Translations under genes and position numbers: made by a program
Notes under the pieces: generated by a model
What the model saw: only the letters and a program-made list of their open reading frames with translations
Database searches by the model: none
What the model was told of the DNA's origin: nothing
In this document: piece by piece, positions 34,329-47,350 of the stretch
How the letters are laid out: each line of letters opens with the position of its first letter
Numbering within the stretch: the first letter of the stretch is position 1
Assembly: GCA_009783885.1 (NCBI GenBank)
Contig: WRCN01000010.1
Location: forward strand, 1-62,813
Direction of reading: 5' to 3'
DNA from: Bacteroidales bacterium
Lineage (GTDB): Bacteria; Bacteroidota; Bacteroidia; Bacteroidales; P3
DNA length: 62,813 nucleotides

Positions 34329-35075
34329 ATTTACAAATCCTTGTTTTATTAGGGTTCTCATAAATTTTTCGGAAAAGAATTCATTATCGGTTTTCTTATA
34401 TCGTTTTTCGGTAAAAATTTGCGCTAAATTTGGAAGTTGATTTTCTTCGAGAAGTTTTTTGGTTAATTCCAAATTTTCTTTTTCGTGATAAAGTGCGTTG
34501 ATTTTTTCGATAGAATAAGGCGAATATTCCTCGTGATGAACAACGGCTTCGAGCGGTAAACGATCCGTCAAATCAGGTATTTCAGAAGGATAACCTACAG
34601 TGATTGCTGTAATCGGAACCACACCGTGCGGAAGTTTCAACAATTCTATAATTTCATCTGCCATATAAGTTGCTGTGCCTAAATAACAAATTCCCAAATC
34701 GGCGTCTTCCGCTGCAATGCAAACATTTTGTGCTGCTAAAATTGCATCAATTGCACCATTGATAAACCACAAAAAATTGTTGTAACCCGGTTCTGCATGT
34801 CGTGCTTTACACCACTCATTAAAACGGTTAATATCTGCGCAAAACGTCAGAACAACGGGTGCTTCAGAAACCATAGCCTGATTGAAATGACATTTTTTCA
34901 ATTGGTCTTTACGCTCCTGATCTTGTGTTACGATGATACTATACACTTGCATATTTCCTGTTGTAGATGCACGAGTTCCGGCTTCCAACAAGCGATTGAG
35001 TAAGGTCGGTTCAATCGGTTTTGAACTGTATTTGCGAATGCTTCTGTGTTGAAGTAGTAATTCGGTTGGAGTCAT
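34323..35075 (-). CDS. Nitroreductase-family flavoprotein (NfsA/FRP-like)
   Basis: This 250-residue protein shows nitroreductase-family features: LLLQHRSIRKYSSKPIEPTLL at the N-terminus (FMN phosphate binding by the RSIR arginines), AGTRASTTGNMQVYSIIV, ILAAQNVCIAAEDADLGICYLG and PITAITVGYPSE. The C-terminal extension fits the NfsA/Frp subgroup. Such enzymes reduce nitroaromatics or quinones with NAD(P)H; the physiological substrate is unknown. A TATCTTTG promoter lies 29 bases upstream on the minus strand (35104-35111). Confidence 0.92.
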   Translation of the reverse strand: MTPTELLLQHRSIRKYSSKPIEPTLLNRLLEAGTRASTTGNMQVYSIIVTQDQERKDQLKKCHFNQAMVSEAPVVLTFCADINRFNEWCKARHAEPGYNNFLWFINGAIDAILAAQNVCIAAEDADLGICYLGTATYMADEIIELLKLPHGVVPITAITVGYPSEIPDLTDRLPLEAVVHHEEYSPYSIEKINALYHEKENLELTKKLLEENQLPNLAQIFTEKRYKKTDNEFFSEKFMRTLIKQGFVNR

Positions 35076-35103
35076 TTTTGCAGTTTGTAAATAATAACGT
35101 TTG

Positions 35104-35111
35104 CAAAGATA
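35104..35111 (-). promoter_or_regulatory. Promoter -7 element for the nitroreductase gene
   Basis: CAAAGATA on the top strand, TATCTTTG on the minus strand, preceded in that direction by the usual A/T-rich tract. Confidence 0.65.
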
Positions 35112-35255
35112 CGAAAAAATTACGATTTTAACAATTATGCAAAAAACGAAGCACTTTTCGAAAGTTTTTATTGTTTTTGTTTTTCTTATTTGGTAAGGCT
35201 TTGTAGGGTTTTTGTTAATTTTTTTTAAGTTTTAACATTTTTTAAGTTAATTTTA

Positions 35256-35286
35256 TTGGTTTGGATTTTTTGATGTTGTAATTTTG
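35256..35286 (+). promoter_or_regulatory. Promoter for the RAYT gene
   Basis: TTG at 35256-35258 and TAATTTTG at 35279-35286 with a 20-base spacer lie 10 bases before the start codon. Confidence 0.65.
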
Positions 35287-35296
35287 CAAGAAAATT

Positions 35297-35875
35297 ATGC
35301 GTTACAATTCTAAAATTCATCATCGTCGTAGTATTCGCTTGAAAGGGTATGATTATTCACAGGCTGGATTGTATTTTGTGACAATTTGCGTGCGAGATCG
35401 CGAACATTTATTTGGGGAAATTATAAACGGGGAAATGGTTTTGAATGAATATGGGAAAATTGTGAATGCTGAATGGCAATATTTGAAAACCAAATATCCG
35501 CACATTGAATTACACGGATATGTAATAATGCCCAATCATTTTCATGGTATTATCCAAATTTCCGAAACATCCGTAGGGGCGGGGTTCGCCCGCCCCATTT
35601 GCAAACATTTGTCACAATTTCCATTGGGGCGGGCAGACCCCGCCCCTACAGCGACAATTGGAAATATAATTGGATATTTTAAATACCAAACCACAAAAAA
35701 AATCAATTTATCAATAAAAATTTGGCAACGCAATTATTACGAACACATCATTCGTAACAATCGTTCATACAAATATATCGCCAATTATATCATTAACAAT
35801 CCCATAAATTGGGAAAATGACAATTTTTTTTATCATGCGGGGGCGGGCAAACCCCACCCCTACAAATACCAATAA
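35297..35875 (+). CDS. REP-associated tyrosine transposase (RAYT, Y1_Tnp family)
   Basis: This 192-residue single-strand DNA transposase is of the type that mobilises or maintains REP palindromes. It has the N-terminal RRSIRLKGYDYSQAGLYFVT, the HUH metal motif in MPNHFHGII (His81 and His83), and a catalytic Tyr in WQRNYYEHIIR (Tyr147 or Tyr148). Residues about 93-118 are translated from an inverted pair of GTAG-type palindromes (35573-35650) lying in frame between the HUH motif and the catalytic helix, and the last residues (HAGAGKPHPYKYQ) come from a third copy (35838-35863). So the gene carries its own probable targets and still reads as intact. A domesticated RAYT rather than a free IS200 is likely, because no terminal IS ends are seen. 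Confidence 0.92.
   Translation: MRYNSKIHHRRSIRLKGYDYSQAGLYFVTICVRDREHLFGEIINGEMVLNEYGKIVNAEWQYLKTKYPHIELHGYVIMPNHFHGIIQISETSVGAGFARPICKHLSQFPLGRADPAPTATIGNIIGYFKYQTTKKINLSIKIWQRNYYEHIIRNNRSYKYIANYIINNPINWENDNFFYHAGAGKPHPYKYQ
35573..35650. repeat. Inverted pair of GTAG-type palindromes inside the RAYT gene
   Basis: GTAGGGGCGGGGTTCGCCCG on the left and its inverted counterpart ending CCGCCCCTAC on the right enclose about 30 bases. Each begins, on its own strand, with GTAG followed by a GC-rich hairpin, the layout recognised by RAYT enzymes. The 78 bp are a multiple of three. Confidence 0.88.
35838..35863. repeat. GTAG-type palindrome at the RAYT 3' end
   Basis: GGGGGCGGGCAAACCCCACC followed by CCTAC is the minus-strand form of the same family, slightly degraded. 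It encodes part of the C-terminus. Confidence 0.8.
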
Positions 35876-35884
35876 ATTAACATT

Positions 35885-36901
35885 ATGAAATCTCTAATTA
35901 CAATCCTGCTGCTCTGTTTGACCATCAACGGTTTTTCAAACGACACCACCCGCATCGCCTTCTACAACGTCGAAAACTTGTTCGATTACTTCAAAGATTC
36001 CGTCAAAAATGATGATGCGTGGACACCGCGAGGTGCAAATCGTTGGACAAAAGCACGCTACGAAAAAAAACAAAAAGACTTGTTTAAGGTCATTGCTGCC
36101 TTGGGATATGAACAACCACTTGCCATTCTTGGGCTTTGCGAAATTGAGAATAAAAAAGTTTTGCAGGACTTAGTTCGAGGAACGCCGTTGCGTGTCCACA
36201 ATTATCGTTACATTCACTATGAGTCTGCAGATTCGCGAGGTATTGACGTGGCGATGATTTATCGTCCAGATTTATTTGAAGTGCTTGATCATTATCCGAT
36301 ATTACTGATAATTCCGCCCGACACCGTTTCGCGAACACGCGATTTTTTGTACGTAAAAGGCGTGTTATTTCAGCGAGATACGCTACATTTAATCATTTGT
36401 CACTTTCCTTCAAAATTTGGTGGATTGATGCAAACTAAGGACAGACGTGCGTTTGCAGGACGATTATTGCGAGAAAAAGTGGATAGTATTTTTGCAGAAA
36501 ACCCGACGGCAAACATTATCACCATGGGCGATTTCAACGATGAACCGTCTGATGAAAGTATAGCCGTTGCTTTTCGTTCTCAATGTGATACAGCAAACTT
36601 TCAGCCCACAGATATGCTCAATCTCATGTGTCGTTTTGAAGGGAAAAAAGGCTCACACAAATTTCGTGAAACATGGAGCATCATTGACCAAATCATGATT
36701 TCAAAATCCCTTGTAAAAAACATCAACGGCTTATTCATTTCAGAACAAAAAGCCCATATTTTCGAGCCTGATTTTTTGTTGGAGGACGATCGAGTTAACA
36801 TGGGGAAAAAGCCTTTCCGTACCTACATTGGAACACGCTATCTTGGTGGTTTTAGCGACCATTTGCCAATATTCGTCGATGTTGTTTCACAATCTCGGTG
36901 A
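35885..36901 (+). CDS. Secreted endonuclease/exonuclease/phosphatase-family protein
   Basis: This 338-residue protein has a signal peptide (MKSLITILLLCLTINGFSND) and an EEP fold. Family motifs are IAFYNVENLFDYF, LGLCEIENKKVL (catalytic Glu), GIDVAMIYRP, HLIICHFPSKFGG, ITMGDFNDEP (catalytic Asp/Asn) and GGFSDHLPIFVDV (catalytic Asp/His). It should be a periplasmic or secreted metal-dependent phosphodiesterase acting on nucleic acid or another phosphoester. It starts nine bases after the RAYT gene and may share its promoter. Confidence 0.9.
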   Translation: MKSLITILLLCLTINGFSNDTTRIAFYNVENLFDYFKDSVKNDDAWTPRGANRWTKARYEKKQKDLFKVIAALGYEQPLAILGLCEIENKKVLQDLVRGTPLRVHNYRYIHYESADSRGIDVAMIYRPDLFEVLDHYPILLIIPPDTVSRTRDFLYVKGVLFQRDTLHLIICHFPSKFGGLMQTKDRRAFAGRLLREKVDSIFAENPTANIITMGDFNDEPSDESIAVAFRSQCDTANFQPTDMLNLMCRFEGKKGSHKFRETWSIIDQIMISKSLVKNINGLFISEQKAHIFEPDFLLEDDRVNMGKKPFRTYIGTRYLGGFSDHLPIFVDVVSQSR

Positions 36902-36971
36902 GAAAATCTTAGAAATGATACTATCATAGTAATCAAATTAATCAAAAACCCACAGTTTTGACTTTTTTTTG

Positions 36972-36979
36972 TATCTTTG
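36972..36979 (+). promoter_or_regulatory. Promoter -7 element directly at the histidine kinase start
   Basis: TATCTTTG at 36972-36979 lies four bases before the ATG at 36984, so the transcript could start at or very near the start codon. No clear -33 element is seen. Confidence 0.55.
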
Positions 36980-36983
36980 CATA

Positions 36984-38615
36984 ATGAAATATGGGCTTAG
37001 TCATAAAATCGGATACATTGTTGCAACACTGATTTGCGTAGGTGCAGTTTTGTATTTTGTAACGTCGTTCAAAGGCTTGAAAAATACGCAAAAGCAGTTG
37101 AACGAAGCGCATCGTATTTTTGAAAAAACAAATGAATTGGTGGCTTCGTTGAATGTAGCACAAATCTTTGGTGAACGCTATATCATCACTCAAAATGCTG
37201 ATTTTTTACAAAGTTATCGCACAGAAGTCGACAATGGTTTCCGAGTGATGGATACGTTGTTTTCAGAATTACCCGAAACGCAGCAAAATCAACTGTTGGC
37301 ATTAGCTGATTTATTTGAACAAAAAGAAATTTTATTGCAAAAATTCTCAAGCAGAACGTATTTTACGACTTACGCGAATCTCTTATTCGAACATCCGCAA
37401 ATGCCTGTTGAAAAAGGCAATGAGCAGCCTCGTGTAGAATCCAAAATAGAAGTTGACACAACATTTGTACAGAATAATCGTAGATTTTTCCGAAGATTAT
37501 TTTCAAGCAGACAAGAACCTACACAGATTATTACCATTCGTCAAAGCGATACGATTATTTCCGAACTGATCACTCCACATCCACCTGCTACGGGAGCAGT
37601 TGACACCTTACTTCGAACGCTTGAACAAAATCAACGAAAACAACTGAAATCCCTCGAAAAGCAATATATTGCACTACTTTCGGCAGACCAAAAAATCGGA
37701 CAAGATATTTCCGCTGTTTTAATTCTATTGCATGAAACCGCGCTAAATCGAGTAATTGAAATGTTGTCGCAAAAAGACAATTCGAGCAGGAAAGCTTTAT
37801 TTGCGGGGATATTAGCATTTTTTGTGGTATCTGTAGTTGTTTTTATGATTTTTCGAAGTGCCGAAAAGAATTTGCATCAATCTCGCAAATTGGCAGAATC
37901 CAAGCGGATTACCGAAGAATTGATGGAAAGCAGACATCAATTACTTTTGTCGATTTCCCACGATATCAAAGCACCTCTGTGTTCAATTTTGAGTTATTTG
38001 GATTTTTGGGACAAAGACGATTTATCTGCGGAGGAAATTCGCCAACTTTCTTCCATGCAAAATTCGGCAACGCACATTTTGGATATGTTGACTAATTTGC
38101 TTGAATTTTCACGTTTGGAACAAAAGAAAACGCAAATTCAAAACCAAACTATTGAGCCAATTCCGCTGTTCTTGGAAATTGTGGACTTATTCAAACCTAT
38201 GGCAGACGGCAAACAACTCAAGTTTTTATACCATTTCGAAAATTTAGACCATTATAAACTTACGATTGATGCGTTGAAACTTCGTCAAATCGTAACCAAT
38301 CTGATTTCAAACGCCATCAAATACACCACACAAGGCGAAGTTCAACTTTTTGTAGCCCTCTTAGATGACCCAACACGTTTAAAAATTAGTATATTCGACA
38401 CCGGAATCGGTATCCCAAAAGAAAAATTAGATACCATTTTCGACCCGTTTTTACAATTTGAAAACCGTTCTGCAAACGTTGAGGGAAGCGGGTTTGGCCT
38501 GTTTGTAGTGAGGGGTTTGGTCGATGTGATGAATGGAACCATCAACGTTCAGTCTACCGAAAAAGGTACAACGTTTGATGTGGAACTTCCTGTTCTATGC
38601 TCGGAATGCCGCTGA
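36984..38615 (+). CDS. Sensor histidine kinase, orphan
   Basis: This 543-residue membrane sensor has a first membrane helix (about residues 7-26), a large extracytoplasmic part to about 270 with coiled-coil character, and a second helix (about 272-293, ALFAGILAFFVVSVVVFMIF). HisKA follows with the phosphorylated His in LSISHDIKAPL, then HATPase: N-box LRQIVTNLISNAIKYT, G1 IFDTGIGIP and G2 GSGFGLFVVRGLV. All catalytic motifs are present. No response regulator gene is adjacent, since the next gene is a converging glycosyltransferase, so its partner is elsewhere. The start at 36984 was chosen because the earlier ATG at 36969 overlaps the promoter; the mRNA may be leaderless. Confidence 0.9.
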   Translation: MKYGLSHKIGYIVATLICVGAVLYFVTSFKGLKNTQKQLNEAHRIFEKTNELVASLNVAQIFGERYIITQNADFLQSYRTEVDNGFRVMDTLFSELPETQQNQLLALADLFEQKEILLQKFSSRTYFTTYANLLFEHPQMPVEKGNEQPRVESKIEVDTTFVQNNRRFFRRLFSSRQEPTQIITIRQSDTIISELITPHPPATGAVDTLLRTLEQNQRKQLKSLEKQYIALLSADQKIGQDISAVLILLHETALNRVIEMLSQKDNSSRKALFAGILAFFVVSVVVFMIFRSAEKNLHQSRKLAESKRITEELMESRHQLLLSISHDIKAPLCSILSYLDFWDKDDLSAEEIRQLSSMQNSATHILDMLTNLLEFSRLEQKKTQIQNQTIEPIPLFLEIVDLFKPMADGKQLKFLYHFENLDHYKLTIDALKLRQIVTNLISNAIKYTTQGEVQLFVALLDDPTRLKISIFDTGIGIPKEKLDTIFDPFLQFENRSANVEGSGFGLFVVRGLVDVMNGTINVQSTEKGTTFDVELPVLCSECR

Positions 38616-38629
38616 GTTTGGAAATAACC

Positions 38630-39382
38630 CTACTTTAGATATTTTAATCCAGCTCGAACGCAATAATTCAAAAAATAATACAAAGCCGCTACCATACTTA
38701 GTTTTTCAACATTTCGATAAATGTTCCATGTCCATTTTGCAGCCCGTATTTTGTTCGCCGATAACGATTTTTTTCGTTCTCGATATAAAACCGTTACCGT
38801 ATTTGTATTTTTTGCAAGATAACCTTGTTTTAAAATGGATAACCAAAAAACGAAATCCTCGTGTCCGATTTCTTGAAAATAAACTTTTCCAATTTTTTTC
38901 GTATCATAAATTCCTGCCGAAGTTCGGATGATGTTTTCTTTCAAAAGTTCTTTATAGGACGCTGTTTTCGGAGCTATAACAATTCGATTTCTTCGCTCTC
39001 CTTTTTTATTTATTTTTTCATGATTGGAAAAAACAATAGCCGTTCTTTCATCCGAAAAAAGTTCGATTTGTTGCTCTAATTTAGTCGGCAACCAAACATC
39101 ATCACTGTCTAAAAACGCAATGAATCGACCATTGGCTTTTTCGATAGCGATATTTCTCGGAATTGTTGCTCCGCCCGAAGGAACATCTGTTTTGTAATAG
39201 CGAATTCTGTTGTCTTTTTCGCAATATAAACGAATAATTTCCGCAGAACGATCCGTTGAACCATCATCAACAACAAGCATTTCCCAGTTTTGATAAGACT
39301 GCGACAATACGGATTCTATGGCTTGACCAATATATTTTTCGTCATTATAGCAAGGGGTTATGATAGAAACTAAGTCGTTCAT
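38630..39382 (-). CDS. Glycosyltransferase family 2
   Basis: This 250-residue GT-A enzyme carries VSIITPCYNDEKYIGQAIESV, MLVVDDGSTDRSAEII, GATIPRNIAIEKANGRFIAF and the metal-binding LDSDDVWL. The length and C-terminal YFLNYCVRAGLKYLK suit capsule or LPS transferases of the WcaA type. It stands outside the main glycan cluster, converging on the histidine kinase gene. The start at 39382 was chosen over one nine codons earlier because a minus-strand TATATTTG lies at 39399-39406. Confidence 0.9.
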   Translation of the reverse strand: MNDLVSIITPCYNDEKYIGQAIESVLSQSYQNWEMLVVDDGSTDRSAEIIRLYCEKDNRIRYYKTDVPSGGATIPRNIAIEKANGRFIAFLDSDDVWLPTKLEQQIELFSDERTAIVFSNHEKINKKGERRNRIVIAPKTASYKELLKENIIRTSAGIYDTKKIGKVYFQEIGHEDFVFWLSILKQGYLAKNTNTVTVLYRERKKSLSANKIRAAKWTWNIYRNVEKLSMVAALYYFLNYCVRAGLKYLK

Positions 39383-39398
39383 TGGGGTAGATTTTTTG

Positions 39399-39406
39399 CA
39401 AATATA
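39399..39406 (-). promoter_or_regulatory. Promoter -7 element for the GT2 gene at 39382
   Basis: CAAATATA on the top strand reads TATATTTG on the minus strand, 17 bases before the chosen start. Confidence 0.5.
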
Positions 39407-39427
39407 CAAAAAAAAAGTGAATTAAGT

Positions 39428-39527
39428 CGTCATTCCGAGCGAAGCAAAGCGTAGTTGAGGAACCCCGAAGGGCTCGGCGAAGCCAATCTCCTTACTATGG
39501 GATATCTCGACTACGCTTGATATGACG
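39428..39527. repeat. Composite palindromic element with a diverged stem
   Basis: A left unit begins with ATTCC and ends GGAAC (one mismatch) and carries an extra pair of small hairpins (CCCGAAGGG, GGCTCGGCGAAGCC). A right unit has stem ATATC/GATAT, where other copies have ATGTC/GACAT: both strands of the stem changed together. The halves are joined by CTTACTATGGG. Confidence 0.82.
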
Positions 39528-39530
39528 GTT

Positions 39531-39560
39531 TTGTAGTTTCATTTTTTTTTCGTATCTTTG
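39531..39560 (+). promoter_or_regulatory. Promoter for valS
   Basis: TTG at 39531-39533 and TATCTTTG at 39553-39560 with a 19-base spacer lie 20 bases before the valS start and directly after a composite repeat element. Confidence 0.7.
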
Positions 39561-39579
39561 TAAGTTAAAACGATGAGAT

Positions 39580-42249
39580 ATGAAAAACGACGAGATTGCC
39601 TTAAAATACAGTCCGCAAGATATTGAAGATAAATGGTACAATCATTGGTTGAAAATGAATTATTTTCATTCCAAGCCCGACGATAAAGAACCTGAAAATC
39701 GTTATTGTATTGTGATGCCACCGCCAAACGTAACGGGCGTGCTTCACATGGGGCACATGCTCAACAACACGATTCAAGATGTTTTGGTACGCAGGGCACG
39801 AATGCAAGGCAAAAATGCGTGTTGGATACCGGGAACCGATCATGCATCAATCGCCACAGAAGCCAAAGTTGTGGCGAAGTTGAAGGAAGAAGGTATTGAT
39901 AAAAAAGATTTAACCCGCGAAGAATTTTTAAAACACGCTTGGGATTGGAAAGAAAAACACGGCGGAATTATTCTCGAACAACTCAAAAAATTAGGAGCTT
40001 CCTGCGATTGGGAACGCACCAAATTCACAATGGACGAAGATTTATATGAATCGGTGATTGATGTTTTTATTGATCTTTACAATAAAGGTTTGATTTATCG
40101 CGGTGTTCGAATGGTGAACTGGGATCCGTCTGCATTGACAGCGGTTTCCGATGAAGAAGTTATTCACAAAGAAATTCAAAGCAAATTATATTACCTGAAA
40201 TATCCGATTGTTGGTGAAAAAGATGCGTTTGTAACGATTGCAACCACGCGTCCGGAAACGATTTTAGGAGATACCGCGGTATGTTGTCACCCTGATGATG
40301 AACGTTTTGCACATCTTAAAGGAAAGTCTGTCATTATTCCGCTTGTGAATCGAGAAATTCCGATCATTTTTGATGAATACGTGGATCGAGAATTTGGAAC
40401 AGGTTGTCTGAAAATCACGCCGGCACACGATATCAATGATTATCACATTGGTATTAAACATAGATTGCCGAGTGTTGATATTTTCAACGACAACGGAACC
40501 ATCAATGAAAAAATAGAATTGTATGTTGGAAAAGATCGTTTTGATGTTCGTAAAGAGATCGTTATAGACCTTGAAAAATCAGGCTATCTAGAAAAAACGG
40601 AGGACTATACAAACAAAGTTGGTTTTTCCGAGCGCACTAATGCGGTGATTGAACCTAAACTTTCGTTGCAATGGTTTTTGAATATGCAAGATATTGCTAA
40701 ACCCGCATTAGACGTAGTAATGAACGACAGGATTCTATTTCACCCTGCAAAATTCAAAAATACATATCGTCATTGGATGGAAAATGTGAAAGATTGGTGT
40801 ATTTCTCGCCAATTGTGGTGGGGACAGCGGATTCCGGCGTTTTATACACCGAATGGAGACGTTGTGGTGGCAAAAACGAAGGAGGAAGCTCTTGAAAAAT
40901 TACGAATTACGAATTACGAATTACGAATTGAGGATGTGAAACAAGATGAAGATGTTTTGGACACCTGGTTTTCATCATGGTTATGGCCCATCTCTGTGTT
41001 TGATGGCATTCAAAATCCCGACAACAAGGATTTGAAATACTATTACCCAACAAATGATTTGGTTACTGCACCTGAAATCTTGTTTTTCTGGGTAGCACGA
41101 ATGATTATCGCAGGTCTGGAATATCGACACGAAATTCCATTTAAAAATGTATACTTGACAGGAATTGTTCGTGATAAATTAGGACGAAAAATGTCGAAAT
41201 CCCTAGGAAATTCGCCCGATCCTTTAGATTTGATTAAACTGTACGGCGCAGACGGCGTGCGTGTCGGAATGCTCCTCACCTCACCTGCCGGAAACGATTT
41301 GCCGTTCGACGAATCGCTTTGCGAACAAGGTCGAAATTTTTGCAACAAAATTTGGAATGCGATGCGTTTGGTTAATGGCTGGGACGTTTCAAACACCATC
41401 GAGCAACCCGAATATGCCAAGGTTTCGATTGATTGGTTTGATGCAAAACTAAACGAACAATTAGCAATTATCGAAGATCATTTTGCAAAATATCGCCTCA
41501 GCGATGCACTCATGGCAACTTACAAATTGGTTTGGGACGATTTTTGTTCGTGGTATTTGGAAATGATCAAACCTGCGTATTTACAGCCAATAGACTCTGA
41601 CACGCGTTTAATAACACTTGATTTCTTTGATAAATTATTGCAATTATTGCATCCGTTTATGCCGTTTATCACCGAAGAAATTTGGCATATTTTGGGTGTT
41701 GATGATATAAAAATAGATGGTATTGACGATTGTGATGATGACATCATTGTCTCAGAGCTCCCTAAATCTGGAAATTTTGACAATTCGCTCATTGATAAAT
41801 TTGAAACCACGCAACAAGTTATTACAGAAATCCGAACCATTCGCAAAGAAAAAAATATCCCACAAAAAGATGCGTTGATGTTGTTTATTAAGAAAAATAA
41901 CGAACAACACGAAACCCTTTTCGATAGTGTTATTCAAAAACTTTGCAATCTCGAAAAATTGGAATACATTTCCGAAAAATTAGAAAACGCATCAACGTTT
42001 ATCGGTGCAAACTCAGCAGAATACTTTATTCCTCTCGGCAATAAAATTGACAAAGATACCGAAAAAACAAAACTTTTATCCGAACTCAAACAAGCCGAAA
42101 ACCTGCTTCGTTCCACGCAATCCAAACTTTCGAACGAACGTTTTGTAAGCAGTGCTCCTGAACCAGTGATTGCACTCGAACGCAAAAAACAAAGCGATGC
42201 ACAACAAAAAATAAATGTAATCACTAAACAACTCGAACAACTGAATTAA
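39580..42249 (+). CDS. valS: Valyl-tRNA synthetase
   Basis: This 889-residue class I synthetase charges tRNA-Val. Catalytic motifs are intact: HMGH in [15 protein letters not shown] (about residue 55) and KMSKS in [14 protein letters not shown] (about 536). The editing domain ([14 protein letters not shown], about 225) and a C-terminal coiled coil are present. Near residue 441 the sequence [12 protein letters not shown] is translated from four tandem copies of the heptamer TACGAAT (40899-40929), a simple repeat accommodated in frame just before the WFSSWLWP region. Length is normal, so the repeat may replace a variable loop. Confidence 0.97.
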   Translation: MKNDEIALKYSPQDIEDKWYNHWLKMNYFHSKPDDKEPENRYCIVMPPPNVTGVLHMGHMLNNTIQDVLVRRARMQGKNACWIPGTDHASIATEAKVVAKLKEEGIDKKDLTREEFLKHAWDWKEKHGGIILEQLKKLGASCDWERTKFTMDEDLYESVIDVFIDLYNKGLIYRGVRMVNWDPSALTAVSDEEVIHKEIQSKLYYLKYPIVGEKDAFVTIATTRPETILGDTAVCCHPDDERFAHLKGKSVIIPLVNREIPIIFDEYVDREFGTGCLKITPAHDINDYHIGIKHRLPSVDIFNDNGTINEKIELYVGKDRFDVRKEIVIDLEKSGYLEKTEDYTNKVGFSERTNAVIEPKLSLQWFLNMQDIAKPALDVVMNDRILFHPAKFKNTYRHWMENVKDWCISRQLWWGQRIPAFYTPNGDVVVAKTKEEALEKLRITNYELRIEDVKQDEDVLDTWFSSWLWPISVFDGIQNPDNKDLKYYYPTNDLVTAPEILFFWVARMIIAGLEYRHEIPFKNVYLTGIVRDKLGRKMSKSLGNSPDPLDLIKLYGADGVRVGMLLTSPAGNDLPFDESLCEQGRNFCNKIWNAMRLVNGWDVSNTIEQPEYAKVSIDWFDAKLNEQLAIIEDHFAKYRLSDALMATYKLVWDDFCSWYLEMIKPAYLQPIDSDTRLITLDFFDKLLQLLHPFMPFITEEIWHILGVDDIKIDGIDDCDDDIIVSELPKSGNFDNSLIDKFETTQQVITEIRTIRKEKNIPQKDALMLFIKKNNEQHETLFDSVIQKLCNLEKLEYISEKLENASTFIGANSAEYFIPLGNKIDKDTEKTKLLSELKQAENLLRSTQSKLSNERFVSSAPEPVIALERKKQSDAQQKINVITKQLEQLN
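40899..40929. repeat. Heptamer tandem repeat inside valS
   Basis: Four copies of TACGAAT in tandem, encoding [10 protein letters not shown]. Seven is not a multiple of three, so a change in copy number other than by three units would break the frame. Confidence 0.9.
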
Positions 42250-42250
42250 T

Positions 42251-46473
<4,223 letters not shown>

Positions 46474-46485
46474 CTTTTTATTAGT

Positions 46486-46517
46486 AAAAAAAACTTCGCC
46501 GATTGAGCGAAGTTTTT
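46486..46517 (-). terminator. Intrinsic terminator of tonB
   Basis: AAAACTTCGC and GCGAAGTTTT pair around a seven-base loop, followed on the minus strand by a run of Ts. It ends the tonB transcript, 20 bases past its stop. Confidence 0.8.
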
Positions 46518-46536
46518 AAATTGTAGTATTTAAACA

Positions 46537-47226
46537 TTAGCCAGTTAATGTGAATCTAATCGGCATGTTGAATTGTACGCGAACAGGTTTTCCTCGCTGT
46601 TTTCCCGGAGTCCATCTCGGCATATTTTGCACCACTCGGATCGCCTCTTCATCAGCGCCACCACCAATACCACGAAGAACTCTAACATTGGTAATACTGC
46701 CATCTCTTTCAACTACGAAAGTGATATGGACTGCACCTTGAATTCCGGCCTCGCGAGCAAGCGGAGGATATTTGATGTGGTTTAGCAAATATCTCTGAAG
46801 TGCAGCTTCACCACCCGGAAAACCGGCACCTTCTTCTACTATTATGAAAATTTCGTCCTCAGCATGCAATTCTTCCACCACTATATCAGGTGCAACATAG
46901 GCTTCAACTACATCAGTAGTAGATATTTCAGCACTGATTTCCACTTCGTGTTCAATCTCTTTACTATCGTCTACAATGGTCAAATCCGTAGGAATTTCCA
47001 TTGGAGGTGGAGGTGGAGGTGGAGGTGGAGGTGGTTCTACAAAGGTAGCGATTATATCTTCATCATCAGCAACAGCAGTTCTGCCACCGCCGGATACATC
47101 TTTAACATCGTAAGATTTCCATTCAAAAGCAATCAATACGACAGCAAGTGTAAACACTAACCCAATCTGTAAAAAGAGACCTTTTTTGTTTTCAAGGTCG
47201 GCTTTTTCTGTTTTTCTCTTTTCCAT
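46537..47226 (-). CDS. TonB energy-transducing protein
   Basis: This 229-residue protein links the proton-motive force of the inner membrane to outer-membrane receptors. It has a short cytosolic N-terminus, one membrane segment (about residues 17-35), a proline run (about 66-75) with acidic stretch, and a TonB C-terminal domain (about 135-228) with YPPLAREAGIQGAVHITFVV and RWTPGKQRGKPVRVQFNMPI. It has its own promoter and terminator. ExbB/ExbD genes are not adjacent, so this is probably one of several TonB paralogues. Confidence 0.93.
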   Translation of the reverse strand: MEKRKTEKADLENKKGLFLQIGLVFTLAVVLIAFEWKSYDVKDVSGGGRTAVADDEDIIATFVEPPPPPPPPPPPMEIPTDLTIVDDSKEIEHEVEISAEISTTDVVEAYVAPDIVVEELHAEDEIFIIVEEGAGFPGGEAALQRYLLNHIKYPPLAREAGIQGAVHITFVVERDGSITNVRVLRGIGGGADEEAIRVVQNMPRWTPGKQRGKPVRVQFNMPIRFTLTG

Positions 47227-47270
47227 GACAATTACTTTTTATGTAAAACCATATTATAGAATTTCTGTGT

Positions 47271-47278
47271 CAAAGTTA
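47271..47278 (-). promoter_or_regulatory. Promoter -7 element for tonB
   Basis: CAAAGTTA on the top strand reads TAACTTTG on the minus strand, 45 bases upstream of the tonB start. Confidence 0.6.
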
Positions 47279-47350
47279 GCACTTTTTTTTGAAAAAACCA
47301 AGTTTTTTGAAAAAAAAATATTCATTAATTTTTATAATACTGAAATTCAA

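Noticed and set aside
35297..35875. Complete IS200/IS605 insertion sequence
   Set aside because: The transposase is of the REP-associated type, and no paired terminal hairpins or target-site features frame it; no tnpB follows.
46864..47160. Open frame with a run of alternating Arg and Trp opposite tonB
   Set aside because: It is the antisense reading of the proline-codon run of tonB and has no independent support.
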